Shown here: positions 21,670 through 35,000 of the stretch, piece by piece | How the letters are laid out: each line of letters begins with the position of its first letter | How positions within the stretch are numbered: the stretch's first letter is position 1 | Position numbers and translations under genes: made by a program | Assembly: GCF_024868665.1 (NCBI RefSeq) | Contig: NC_079891.1 | Location: 19,222,471 to 19,286,470, forward strand | Source: Triplophysa rosa | Taxonomy: Eukaryota; Chordata; Actinopteri; Cypriniformes; Nemacheilidae | DNA: 64,000 nt | Direction: 5' to 3' | The notes under the pieces: generated by a model | The model's input: only the letters and a program-made list of their open reading frames with translations | Databases searched by the model: none | Told to the model about the DNA's origin: nothing

Positions 21670-24600
21670 CTGCACAACAAAACACAGGGAAGTGTTGACA
21701 TTTTACACACAGCATGCAACTGGTCGGGTCATAAGTTGACAATGCTAAATACAAAGATGCCAAAAAATGTTGTGTTCAGATCACTTTTGGATAAAGTGTG
21801 AATGTCTTGTGTCTCGCCTGACCATTCGTGATCCGTCGGGTCCGACGAAATTAACCTTAATGCCAGATGTCAACAGGGACTTAGATAAACACAACAACTA
21901 CTGCATAATACATAACATGAACATATGGAGAAACAACTCTCATGGTCCACTGAAGTGTTGTGTCTGAATAACGCATCTCTAAAAACACACATACAACCAA
22001 ACCCACACACCCACACAAAAAAGAAAAGAGGAAAAGAAAACAGGACATGTCTACAGGGAGGGCTGAAAATAAAGAGAACCATCCCATCAGGCACCTGGGC
22101 ATCAGCCAACCAGACCCTCCCCTCTCTTCATCCCTCCAATTTATGCCCTCTCTCTACCCATCCCTCTCTACACTAAGAGAACAGAATGGTGAGTCAGACA
22201 CATGCGTTCACACTTCACATTCAGTATCTTTCTGTCTGCATCTTCCATTTCAATGCATTTGTGTGAAACAAAACGACCATTAAATCAGAAAAGTAGTTCA
22301 GAGTAAAATGAGAAAGAGGGGTGAGATTAGGACAGAGGTGGAGAGCTAATGTGAGGGAAGAGTGCATGGATTCGAGCAAAAGATAAGAACTGCATGAATA
22401 TTTTTAAGAGAATTTAATATTGTACATGCACACAAATGCTCAATGCGAGTACAGAGCTTCAACGCAAAATAATTCATGACCTATATAACTGACTGAGAGA
22501 AAGAGATGCAGGAGTGAGGGCACAGAGCTAAAACAAAAGGATCAGCAGTTCCAAATATACCCCAGAGTAATGAAGAAAGAGAGTGTGGGTGATGAAGAGA
22601 GAGAGAGAGTGAGAATCAATGTAAATGTGTGTGCATACAGTATGTGTACACATCACCAGCAAAACTTGCGCATGAATAAATACACAATGCTCGAGCCAAA
22701 CACAGTCAGAAACAGTAGGATGGAGGAGGGGGATAAAAGAAAAAAACGTACAAGTGGAGTTTGAAAAAATACTTTTTACAAAACAATGAAATTTCTCCCT
22801 CGCACTGGGAAAAACTACATTCTACATGATGACACTCACACAGTATGAAACAATGCCTTTAAATTCTGAAATTACATTTCTGACTAAAAACATTAGCAGG
22901 ATAAAAAGTAGGGCAGGATGAGTGACAGACTATGATATTATTGATAATTTGACACATATGAGGTCTTATGTCTGTAAAAGCTTGATCCATTGCTTTAAAA
23001 ATATTTTTTTATTTAAAATATGGTTCAGTAAAATAAATGTAAGTAAATATATGGGAATTATTTCAATATTCAGGAAAAAAAGAAGAAACAATTCAAAATT
23101 TTCAATAATAATTTAAATCCATTTCTAGATGTATTGTAGCCATTCCAGTCCAGTGTCTGTTGAATTTCAACAAAATCAAACCTCAGGAGTGGCAAAGTCA
23201 TCCAACAGCAATGTGAAAGATTGACAGCATGACAAGACACATGAAAACTGTGATAAAAATGATCACATAAAAATATTTTTTGAACCTTTCCTTAATACAT
23301 GTACAAATATTACTGTTGTATTGCTTAAAAGTGAATATGACCTTCTTTGCTGTATTTGAGTTGTTTAAAATACAGAGTATCTTTTCTGTTATTTTAAACT
23401 CTTTCTCCAGTTTTAATTTTCTGCAAATAAATGCAAATAAAAACAATATCTCTCTGTAAGAAATACTGTCAGTAGTTCACAGAATGAAACAGAAATGATC
23501 ACTTTACCCAAACACATACCTATAAATAGAAAATTCATAAAAAATAAAAATAATTTTGAAATGGTCTGTTAATTGTTTCGCGACTGTATGTCTAATTTTC
23601 ACATATATTTTGTACATTTTTTACATACTTCTTGCAGTTGTTTTCATTTATGCGTTTGTGCACATGCAGTTCTTATTTATTTATTTACAATAAAATAACA
23701 CAAAAATAAATATAGAGAAAATATGCACTGATGTGTACAAGAAGACAATTCATTAATTACCTTTTTACTTTTTCCTCATTTTGTATCCCTAGTAAGTAAT
23801 CTAATGTTGTAGTACAACTATCAAAAAAGGCATGACTGTTTGTAAAACAGTTGTAGGTTGTAACAATAGTGAATAGAGTGTATTTGTGAACTTGCACAGA
23901 AAATTTCTGCCCAAAGCAATACTGCCTAATATATGGAGCTGTATATCTTGTTATTTAGAGGTTGCAGGAGGGTTCAATGAGAGTCAGCTGTTTCACACTC
24001 AGGCAACTGAAGTGTGGAGAGCTTTCTGTACACTTGTTAACGTGTGTGCATGTGGCAGCAGAAGACAGAAAACCTTGAGCGGTGTGTGAAATCACACCCC
24101 TCCTACATACCTCAATGTTCATTATCACACAGAAACACGCCTCTGATTCATGTCATCACTACATCTCCCCACTCAACACCCATCTCTTTCTCTCTTTCGC
24201 TCTCCCTCTCTCTCTCTCTCAGTGAAAGTAGGACTCATCTCCATAATGCAGAATTTGAGTTGCAATCCTGTGAAGTGAACATGTGATAGAAACAATCCTG
24301 CACAGGGCAGGTTAACACCCTGTGTGTTCTTTTATTTAGATGGGAAGCCGAAATCGTTCAGTCAAAGTGTGTTTGTAGATCAGTCTGTGTATTTCCTCAT
24401 TCACACTGAGTTTAAAGGATTCTGTGTGTGGTGAGAAAAATCACATCCCCACTCTCTAGATATTTCTCTTCCTGTCAGTTGCACCTTGCCAGCAACCTGA
24501 TGTGTGAAAATATGCGTTTGAGAGTGAGGTTGTTTTTCATGTGAAAATACTTTCTCCCATTCCAGGGTAAAGTGCAGACAGCAATAATTAAGCCATTTTA

Positions 24601-25973
24601 GTACATGTTTTTCTGAGAAACCCACCCAGCTCGACATGGCATTTGGTGCCACTAGAGGTATACAGTTTTCACATTTAAAGAGAAAGATTTCCATATTCCT
24701 ATGTGGTTGGTTGAATGGCATATACAAAACAAAACAAAAACTGGCCGGTGTGTGAGTGGTACCTGAAATATACATGTATCCTCCGTAAACAGTGCCTGCG
24801 TGTCCGTAGTGTGGTTCGTTCATTTTGGCCACGTACGTCCATTCGTTTGTTCTGGGATTATAACACTCCACAGTTGCTACAAAATGAAGGAGAGGACAGC
24901 ATGTATGTAAAAAGAAATTAAATCAATTTATGCACACAGTAGAGGAGATTCCTGAGAATTCCAGGTGCTTACAACACCAAGATTGTGGATTAAACCCCAA
25001 GGAACACATTTACATTCACATTTATGCATTTGACAGATGCTTTTATCCCAAGTGACTTTTATTAGTCGTGTGTTCCATGGGATCGAACCCTCAACCTTTG
25101 CGTTGCAAGCACAATGCTCGACGAGATGCATATTTTTTTATCTTGAATGCAAGATAAATTATTTTTGTACATTTTTACACAATTAGTTTGCTAACTGCAT
25201 ATTTAAATGACCCCTGTATGAACTCTTTATTCATTTACACAATCCTCGTCCCACAATAAACCATGCTTAAGGGCAAAATGCCACTAACATCTTTCAAATG
25301 GAGGGGCCTATTAAAATCTTTAAGACTTTGTTTATTCTGCAGTTATGGAAAATCAATCAGTCATTTTATTCATTCATGCTTTCAATATCATGGAAGCTTT
25401 TGTCTTTCGCACAGCCTGTTCAGAAGTGTAGACATATCACCAGTTTTCTAGGTTGTGAAGGTTTTAAAAATCAATCACTTGGCATTTAAAGTTACCTCCA
25501 ATAACACTGAGCTCCTGCTAAGCATGTAATGAGTATGCCATACACACACACTAGGCTGTAAAACTGGACAGTAGGCAGAGCTCTCATATATAGAACAAGG
25601 TTAAAAAGACCAAACTAAACTCACTGCAGTAAATTTCACAATATTGCCATAATGGTGGTCGCTATCAAGACCCTGAAAACACGGGCAATGAGAGGCAATA
25701 CTTCTGTATGTTCTGATAACCATGAGAAACACTGAGATCCGAGGGAATAAAGGTTTTACCCAAAGGGCTTTTATTTTTCTTCAAACCTCTGTGGTGTGAT
25801 GCCTGAGTGTTTGCTTCTTTCCTGACACTTGTATGGCCTGTGGGGTTTGTGGTGTAAATAAGAAAGAGGTTGTGTGTTTGTATGTATAGTTGAGAAGAGC
25901 ACTGGGCAGGCTAATGGAAAGGTTATTTTTGTACTTACTTGCACATACACATACATGTGAACATCCATGTGTC

Positions 25974-26008
<35 letters not shown>

Positions 26009-29000
26009 CTATATTTTCATGTCCTGGCATCCCAAGTTTGCTATTTGGAGCTGTCCTTGCATTTTAATTACCCACGATCTGTTGAGGTGTTTACCCTGCA
26101 AGAATATCCACCTTTGCCTGATGCAGTCATGTTACCATGGCAACTGGAATATTGACTTTCAAACAAATGTTGTAAAAGTATGCAATAAGGTACAAGGGGC
26201 TGAGCTTTACTGTGAATAAATCACAGTTGAAGGGCGTTGTTAGATGGTTTTATAAAACGGTTACCAACACAATACAAATATTAAAGCCAAATAATATGTA
26301 CCAATGCAACTTTCATGAAGTAAAATCACTTAAAACCTTCCTTCCGCTGTAAAAAAATAGTCCCTGATCGACTGTATAAAGCAACGGAATGTTTCGTTAT
26401 GTTGCTAAGGGTGGTGAAGCAGTCATAGCTGTGTTTTATTTTGAATAAAGCACAGCTGTCGACCAATCAGAATCAATGACAGGAACTAATCGTTTTATTA
26501 TAAATAATGTTACATTTTTCTGACTCGTTCCTGTCAAAAAGATTTAAAAGGTTACATCTAAAACCAAGAATATTTTCAAAACCCCAAACAATGGCACTTT
26601 GAAATAAATTGACTTGTGGGTTTTTCTACAAATAAAATAAAAATACAGGTAATCGCGTTCCTCGCTCTACATTACTTGTGGGATTATTCGTTTTTCGTAT
26701 TACTCGCACAAATAAAAACCTCACGCGAAAGGAAATGTATTCATGCGTACCGAATTAGTCAATAAGCACTTGTATGCCGCTTGAGTTAACATTTTTAAAC
26801 TCGCATGGAAGTCTCCATTTAAAGTGTTTGTGGCAAACGTGCCGCCCAGTTCACCTCATTCGCATCACCCGGTGCTAATTCGCATTTTTGACTTTGTATG
26901 TAATTGTATGTAATTTACTCAGGCAAATAGTTCAATTCGCTTTTGTTTTGAACACTATATCACTTGTTTCATGAGATTAACCACTCAGAAATTATCTTGG
27001 TTATAATTTAGAAAAGAACTGAACAGATTTGGCACTATTATTTATAAACTAATTCTCCTATTAGATAAATGATAAGTATTATTAATAGTATTATTAATAA
27101 TACTAATAAATGAACTGCAACACCCCCCCCAATGTTAAATTCACAAATTCACATCCTACATTTTCTCACTTTTGGGCTTTCAAGTCAGATAGTGAAACAC
27201 AGCGTGTCCCTTGGAAATCTCTCCCCTGCTGTTACACTGAGATCTTTCCCTGACTCACCCAGCTCTCCTGCAGCGTTCCTGCCTCCTACAGCGTATAGAT
27301 GTCCTTTGAGTGCGCTCAGATGAAAGAAGGTCCTCTTCTCGTTCAAACATGCCACCTGAATCCACTTGTTGTACCTCGGGTCGTATCGAAAAACAGTATC
27401 TACCGCCGTTTTGCCTTTCGTGTCATAGTTACTCTGTCCACCGACTACGTACAAAAAGTTACCGATCACCGCAATACCGTGCTGGTAGCGCGGCGCGTCC
27501 ATTGGTGCCAGTGCCTTCCATTCATGTGCTTTCTCGTCAAAAAGCCGTAACTCTTTACTTACAACTAGCTGTTGCCGTAGCACGCCCCCTAGTGTCACTA
27601 AATGGGTATTGTCCGAACGGATCGCAGTTCGTTCCGACTGCATCACCGGCTGCATGTATGGCATCATCTGATAGTTGCTGGCTTCTAATAAAAGGTTAAC
27701 ACAGGTATTGTCCGTACGCATGAAGTCGACAGTCTGTACGTGATTTATAAGTTCTGTTGGACTCATGAGGGGAAATCGGATATTGCGCATTAATTTGGCA
27801 GCGTATTCCATGCGAACTTCTTCGTAACGTAACCAGCGGCATGCAGCTTTAAACAGGTCCAGCTCGCTGCAGTGTTTTAGACTGTTGGAGGAAAGTACAA
27901 ATGCAAGTCGTTCAAAGGGAAGTTTGACAAACTCGCCGGTGCCGAGCAGCGAGGGGAAGTTCTTAAGGATGAAGTTGTTGACGTATTTGTCCACTTCAGT
28001 GAGGTTGTATGTGTTGGCGATACGCCCCACCTCCACACAGTTATCCAAGGACACCTAAGACAGAAGGAGTTTTATGTTAGTACTAGAATAAATGCAGCAC
28101 AATTAAGCCTAAAACAACGACTGTTTCAGCGACTGTTTTATGATTGAATAAGGTATGGCTTGGTGTTTCTAACATCAAAATGGGGTGTAGCTGAAACTAA
28201 ACGTTCTAAGGATTTTCATAGACATGACAATACATATTCAGAACATTACTGTGTAGTGTATACATCATCTGGAATTCAGTGGTATAAAAGCTTTTAAAGC
28301 TTTACTTCAGCCAAGCCCAAGCCGTTTTGAGAAAGCAATCTATATTTTTGACCCAGACCTACTAGAAACACTCATTTAATTCGGCGTGTGAGTTTTCTCA
28401 GTGTCTTACCCCAGAAATGAGAAAGACTTTGCAGAAGTCAAGGACAGGCAGAATCTGGAGAAAGCTAGCAGCCTCTAGGGTGTCCTGTAGGTTCTCCATG
28501 TTGAGAGAGAGTTTGGCGGTGTAAATGAAGTCTATAATCTTCTTCAGCCCTATTCGATTCACACCGTGCAGCTTTATACACATCAAATCCTGCTCTTTCA
28601 TTCCACCTGGGGGAAGAAAAAGAAAATGGTGAGGAGATGACAGCAGATGAAAGCGAGAGGAACCATGGAAAGAAACGCATATAAAATATGCAGATGAAGA
28701 GGAAGAGTAGGAAAAGATGAGGGAGGGAGAGAGGGATCAGCATAAGAAGTGTTGTGAAAGAGGATCAAAGAATGAGAGGGTATAGCGTGACAGAAACAAT
28801 AAGGAGTATGGGGAAAGATAAGCGAGTCTTACTGCAAGCTGTCACCAATTCTCTTTACCATTATAATGAGCCATTTATTCAAGAGCCACGTTTGAAACAA
28901 ATCAAGCCACTTTCATTAATTCAGATGTGATTTCTCAACTATTCTGAGGCAGAGAAAGAGAGGAGGGAAGAGAGAGAATACAGGGAGCAAAGGATAATAG

Positions 29001-32000
29001 GAGAACACAATGGAGAATAAAAGAAAGCAAAATAGACAGCAATTACAGAGGTCTTGCACTGCTGAAAAGCTCATGACACATACCTTAACTGTGAGTTTGA
29101 TTTGTGTGAATATTACGAATTCATTCTAAGATGAACAGCAACTGTTGAGATACAGACAGAAGCAGCACAATTCCCGGCTACATATTAAAGCCACACACAA
29201 ACCAACAGTGAGCCTCCAGAAAGAGAAATTCCCTCAGAATTGTTTTAGTGCTCTCTCAACGGTTGTGCATTTCCCATTTAAGGATTTTTAATAAACTCTT
29301 GCCGGGCTGTATTAAATAGCATAATTATTAAGGGAATAGCTGAAGTGAAATAATAAAAAGCCAGTCTTTTTTCATATCAAATTTTATCTTTGTACAAGCT
29401 TTCCACATAACCCCAAGCAAATCCCTTGCTTGCTTATCTTTTTCCACCCCTCCTGCTTTGTTCAAAGGGTACCCACAGAATGAGAGAGAATCAGAGGTAG
29501 AGAGAGAGCAAGAGGTAATAGGAGAGAGAATCTGGAACATTCTGAGCTTTGAGGGAAGTCTCTGGTGCGACTAAATTAGACTGACATGCTACTGCTATTA
29601 ACATGAGAAACATACTGAAAAAGATTTACGGAACACAAACAAACAAACAAGAAAACTTAGTACAGCATTGTCTAACCTAAAACTGATTTAGTCACTTTTT
29701 CTTTTCCGTGTCGTTTCACAAACTTTGACCTTCAAATCGTGGTTGTATTTCCTTCTTCCTCGTTTATCCTTCCGTCGCCTGGAAATTAGCTTTACCGCAT
29801 CTAATCCCTTGTTATCCTACTGCTAACTCTCCCTCGCGGTCACGCTCACCTGTAAACATGGCTTTAAAGTAGTCGCTGGAGGAGGCCATCATAGCTCGGT
29901 GAACAGGAAACGCCTCATCCCCGTCTCCTGCCACCAACGTGACATCACACAGCAGGCCCTCTATCCTCAACTGGTCAAATCCCTGAGAAACAAAGAGAGA
30001 GAGAGAGAGAGAGAAAGAATGAGCGAGCTGACAAGGAACCTAATGAATTCACCAAGAAGGGAAATAAGAACGAACTAAGTGCTCTTGAGCATCTGTTATC
30101 ACCGCCAATGAAAACCCGGTGTGAATGTTAAGGAGAGGTATCATTACCATTCGTCCCATGAGCCCTATTTCTGAATAAAAGATTGTGGGGTTAATTAATG
30201 AACATGAGGTCAGTTGTGCGAGGGGACTGCAGCGGCAATGGGCTCCCACGGTGGAGATGAGACATAATTAACAGGACCGAGCCACTGTCCACTTTCTCAC
30301 ACGCACACACTGTTAAAGTTATATTAGCCAGGACCTCTCCCTGACACAATGGCTTTCATACAAAGATAATGAGTACACCATTTATTAAAGCATTTCTGAA
30401 AGGTAAGAACTACTTCAAAGGCCCTCACATATTAGTTTATGACTTCACTACATATTCCAACATTTGGCTGTCACAAGTATATTTAGATCTACACGCACAC
30501 ACACGCACACACACGCACACACAAATCTGCTGCAGTCTCCTGCACTCAATCCACCAGCATGTGCAAACCAATGCCAAACATGTGATACGACAAGAATTAA
30601 GCCACGCTCCAATCTCTGATTCACCTACTAAAATTACACATAAGCTTTAAGCACCCAATGCTGCCCTACACCCTCTGGGCTGCAGTTTTACGGTCATGAT
30701 ACGAAAAATGTGGGAATGCCAACTGGTTATCTTCACAGAACTCCCCGGAAAAACACTTGATGCTCAACTATAAGCTTAACTAAAGGTGCCAGTGCTAACA
30801 ATCATTGTTTGCTGAATCAAATCTTTCATCTCGAAGAATGTTATGTTAAGAAATTACACAAATGAGTAGGGTTGGGAATCGAAAATGAATTCCAATTCGT
30901 AATCGTAACCGAAAGGTTAGGAATTGGACCGGAATCGAAAAGAATAGGAATCGGATACTACGAAATAAAAATTTCAATTCCTTGTATCAATTCTTGTGTG
31001 CATATTTTCAGAAATGTGCTTGTGTGTACTGGTGATAAAGCAGAGGAAGCAAACATTTACCATAGTTTCATTATAGTAACTACAGTTTAACCATGATGTA
31101 GTTAAACAATGGTATAACAAATTGTAATAATCAGACAAAATATGATGTCTATATATACATAAAACGGTGCTCATAAATCTATATTTTTTTGAAAACCAGT
31201 CAGTAAGCAGGCTAATCGACGATACAGGTTGATATCTAAATGTTTTACTTCAACTGTGGAATCGATAAGAATCGAAATCTTTAGGCAGAATCGGAATCGA
31301 TAAAATCAAAAAATACCCAAGCCTACAAATGAGACATCAACATGTTATACTGTGTAAAGGTCTGTAATGTTTCAGTAAATGCAATATACAGTATATAGGC
31401 TACAAGCTGGACTTTCAAACCAAACCTGGGATTAAATTTACTTGAGTAAATTGGGCAAATGAGTGTGAAAGCATAATTTAAAAAAAGCGCTGATTTACTG
31501 AAAGAGTGATTTACTGACAAGCCACACATTAAAAAACAGAGCAGGCGCAATATTTCATTTCCATAATGACCAACGCAGTCTACCAAGAGTAGTGCAAATT
31601 AGCACAGGGTTGAAGACATGCTTTTTGGTTAAATAATGGTGCAAAAACCAGTAAACGGACAAGCACAAATGTTAGTTGTGTGATACATTTAAAGGGGATG
31701 TGCAACGGTGTTTCATGCATTCTGACTATGTTGTGACATGGTCAACTAGTCAAAAAACGAGTTGGACGTATGACGTAGTATTTCTGTGCACGATACACTC
31801 CCCCAGTGCTCATATAGGTTTCGGAAAGTTTTTTTCAAACATGAAAATCCGTTTCGTAACAACTTTTCTTAGTCCCTTATTGGACAATTCTCTCAGAAAA
31901 GCACGCCCACGCATCAACCCGCCAGAGCGAGAAAAAAGAGCACGCCCATGCGTCAACCAAGGAGAGCAGGAGAAGGAGCATGGGCACACGTCAACCAGCT

Positions 32001-35000
32001 GGAGCAAGCGAGAGAGCACTTCGCGTTCGCGAAGTTCAGCTGTGTTTATTTGTTCACTGCATTTCGGTGAGGAATGTTATACAAACATGTGGATATAACA
32101 CTGAATTTGGAGATCATTTAAAACTGATAGATGGAGCGGTCCCAGTGCTAATAGATGCCGGACATGAACCGCACGAGGTAAGTGAAACTGAGTCATATGT
32201 CTGTTTTTTGTTGGCAATGGGTGCGCACGTGCTTTAGTTCCCTATCGATACTTCACTCGTACTGCGTAGCAGGACGCTATGGGGAAAACTCCTTTTTCTC
32301 CAATGACTGAAGCTTTACAATAACGCAGTGAATACTGCACGGCCATTGGTGCTTGCAAAGTAAAACTTTGAGCCAATGGCAGCGAAGCTGCACAGACTTA
32401 TGGCAATGGCGCCCGCCAAAAGGAGCGGGGCTTATGGCTATATAAGCAGACACATCACCGTAGGGTCCTCAGATTTCTTCTCCTTCAGCGACGACTTCTA
32501 CCTCGCTACCCGGACTGATAGCTTCGCCGTCGGAAAAAGCACTGCAGCGGACTGGACCTCTCTGCTCAGCGATTCGCTGATCTCAGCAGCGCCGGTTCCT
32601 GTTCCCTGCCGCCATCCGGCAAGCTCTAAAAAAGCAAATTTCCATTGAGCAAATTTCCTGCGGCGTTGTTGCAAATGCGCGCCGTCACTGTCATTCGTGT
32701 GGGATTTCCCTGCACGCCGCTGATGGTCACGGCGAGTGTGTCTCATGCTTGGGAGTTTCCCATGCTCAAGACGCACTCAGAGAGACGGAATGCCCTCATT
32801 GCGAGAACATGAGTCTCTCCTCTCTGCGCTCGCGGATAGCTTTCTTCTCAGAGAGCGAATCTGCTTCTCGATCCCTCCCGCTTCACTCTACGGAGACGAA
32901 GCAGCGGGGTAGAGGAACTAAGCGCTCGGTGAAGCGCGAGCTCACGTCCCCTCGGCGTGCCTCGCCTTCTCAACAGAGAGAAAATTCGGCGGTTCATTTT
33001 TCCAAGGCCAACCAGCGTCCGCCAGCATCTGCCAACGGCATGGTCTCATTTGGCGGAAGCGAATTCGAGGAAGACGACAGCATGTCGTTAGCGGCTTCAG
33101 ACGGGGAGGAGCTGTCGGGCTCGGTTTTCGACCCCGCCCCCCTGCCGTCTATAGAGTACAGCGAACCCGCGCCGGGTCTGGATTCCGAGCTTTTTCGGGT
33201 CCTTACTAAGGCTGTGGAGGAGCTGGGCTTAGAGTGGTCCTCTGCGGAGGAACCCACTCGCAGCCGCCTGGACGAATGGTTCCTGCCGGGGCGCCGCCAA
33301 GCCCCTCGTCAACGAACTTCACCGTTCTTCCCGGAGGTTCATGATGAACTCACCAGGTCATGGCGCGCTCCCTACTCAGCCCATCTACGACCCTCTTCTT
33401 CCTCCGCTCTCACCTCGGTTGATGGCGCGGAAGAAAAAGGATATGAGAAGCTGCCTCCCCTGGATGAGTCGGTGGCCGCACATCTGTGTCCGCCCTCGGC
33501 CATCGGTTGGACGGCAAAAGCGGCCCATCCCTCTAAGTCTTGCAAAACCACCTTGGCCCTCGCTGGACGCGCATTCTCTTCCGCCGGCCAAGCGGCTTCA
33601 GCATTGCATTCCATGGCAGTGCTTCAAGTGTACCAGGCCAAACTCCTCCAGGGCATGGACGGGTCCGGTACAGATATCGCGCCCTTCAAAGAGCTGCGGA
33701 GCGCGACGGATCTCGCCCTACGCGCCACCAAGGCCACGGCCCAGGCGATAGGCAGATCGATGGTCAGTCTCGTGGTGCTCGAGCGCCATCTGTGGCTGAC
33801 GCTCACAGAGATCAAGGAAGCAGACAAGGTCCCCTTCCTCGATGCTCCAATATCCGCTGCCGGCCTCTTCGGACCAGCAGTGGAGGGTTTTGTGGAACGC
33901 TTCATCGCAGCGCAGAAATCTTCGCAGGCCATGAAGCACTTCCTGCCCAAGAGACCCGGGTCCAGACCTGCGTCGGCTCGCCCCAGGCCAGCACCAACTC
34001 AGCAGCCGGTGAAGGCCACGCCCCCCGCTGCCCAGAAGGTAACAGGAGCTGAGACGCGTCAACGATCTCGCTCCGGGAGACGTTTCCCCCACCCTCAGCG
34101 TCAGGGACCCCGGCCAAAGATCACGCTGGACCTGCGCCTCAGGCACCATCCTGAGACCGAGGAAAGGAAGAGGAAGGGACCGTGTCTCGCTGCGGCTGGA
34201 CCTCCTTCTAAGAAGGCTCTTTAGTTCGCCCAAACACCCCATTCTGTTCCAGGTGCCGGCGAAAATGTGTTTTTGTTCTAAACTGTGAATACCGGGTGTG
34301 TTCTAACGCCCGCACAACCCACCGCTGTTATAGCGGGCACTTATATAAAACACAAACATTGTCAGAAAAAGAGCAACCTTCCTCTTCCACTCTCCTCAGG
34401 AGTCAAGCCCCCGAAAGGCGGCATACCTCCCCCAATGCATTCAACCCCTTGCCATATGGGTCGAGGCCTGGCGGGCCATCCCCGGGATATCGGATTGGGT
34501 AATGGGAATAATATCTCAAGGATATTCACTCCAGTTCACTCGCAGACCCCCGCGTTTCCGCGGGATGATCACCACCCGAGTCCAGAGCGCGAATTCACAC
34601 GTTCTGCGCACGGAGTTGGTGAACTTACTGGACAAAGGAGCCATAGAACCGGTTCCTCCAGATCAAACCGAGTCGGGCTTCTACAGCCGCTACTTCCTCG
34701 TACCCAAAAAGGATGGCGGTCTCCGCCCCATCCTCGATCTCAGACATCTGAACCGCGCCCTTATGAAACGGCGTTTCAGAATGATTACACTGAAACAGAT
34801 CTCCTCGCAGATATACCCAGGGGACTGGTTCTTCTCCCTGGATCTGAAAGACGCATACTCCCACATCCAGATAGCCCCCCATCACAGACGATTCTTGAGA
34901 TTCGCCTACGAAGGGGTTGCATATCAATACACGGTCCTTCCATTTGGACTGTCTCTAGCTCCCCGCACTTTCACGAAGTGCATGGACGCGGCTCTATCCC

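Larger units (their letters stand above)
24877..27258 (-). other. klhl13 intron between exons D and E
   Basis: 2.4-kb intron with a minus-strand SINE fragment (25011-25135) and a TA/TG microsatellite (25974-26008). A C8 run is at 27123-27130. The rest is AT-rich and unassigned. Confidence 0.6.

Noticed and set aside
21299..21739. A 146-residue plus-strand frame
   Set aside because: Antisense shadow of klhl13 exon F.
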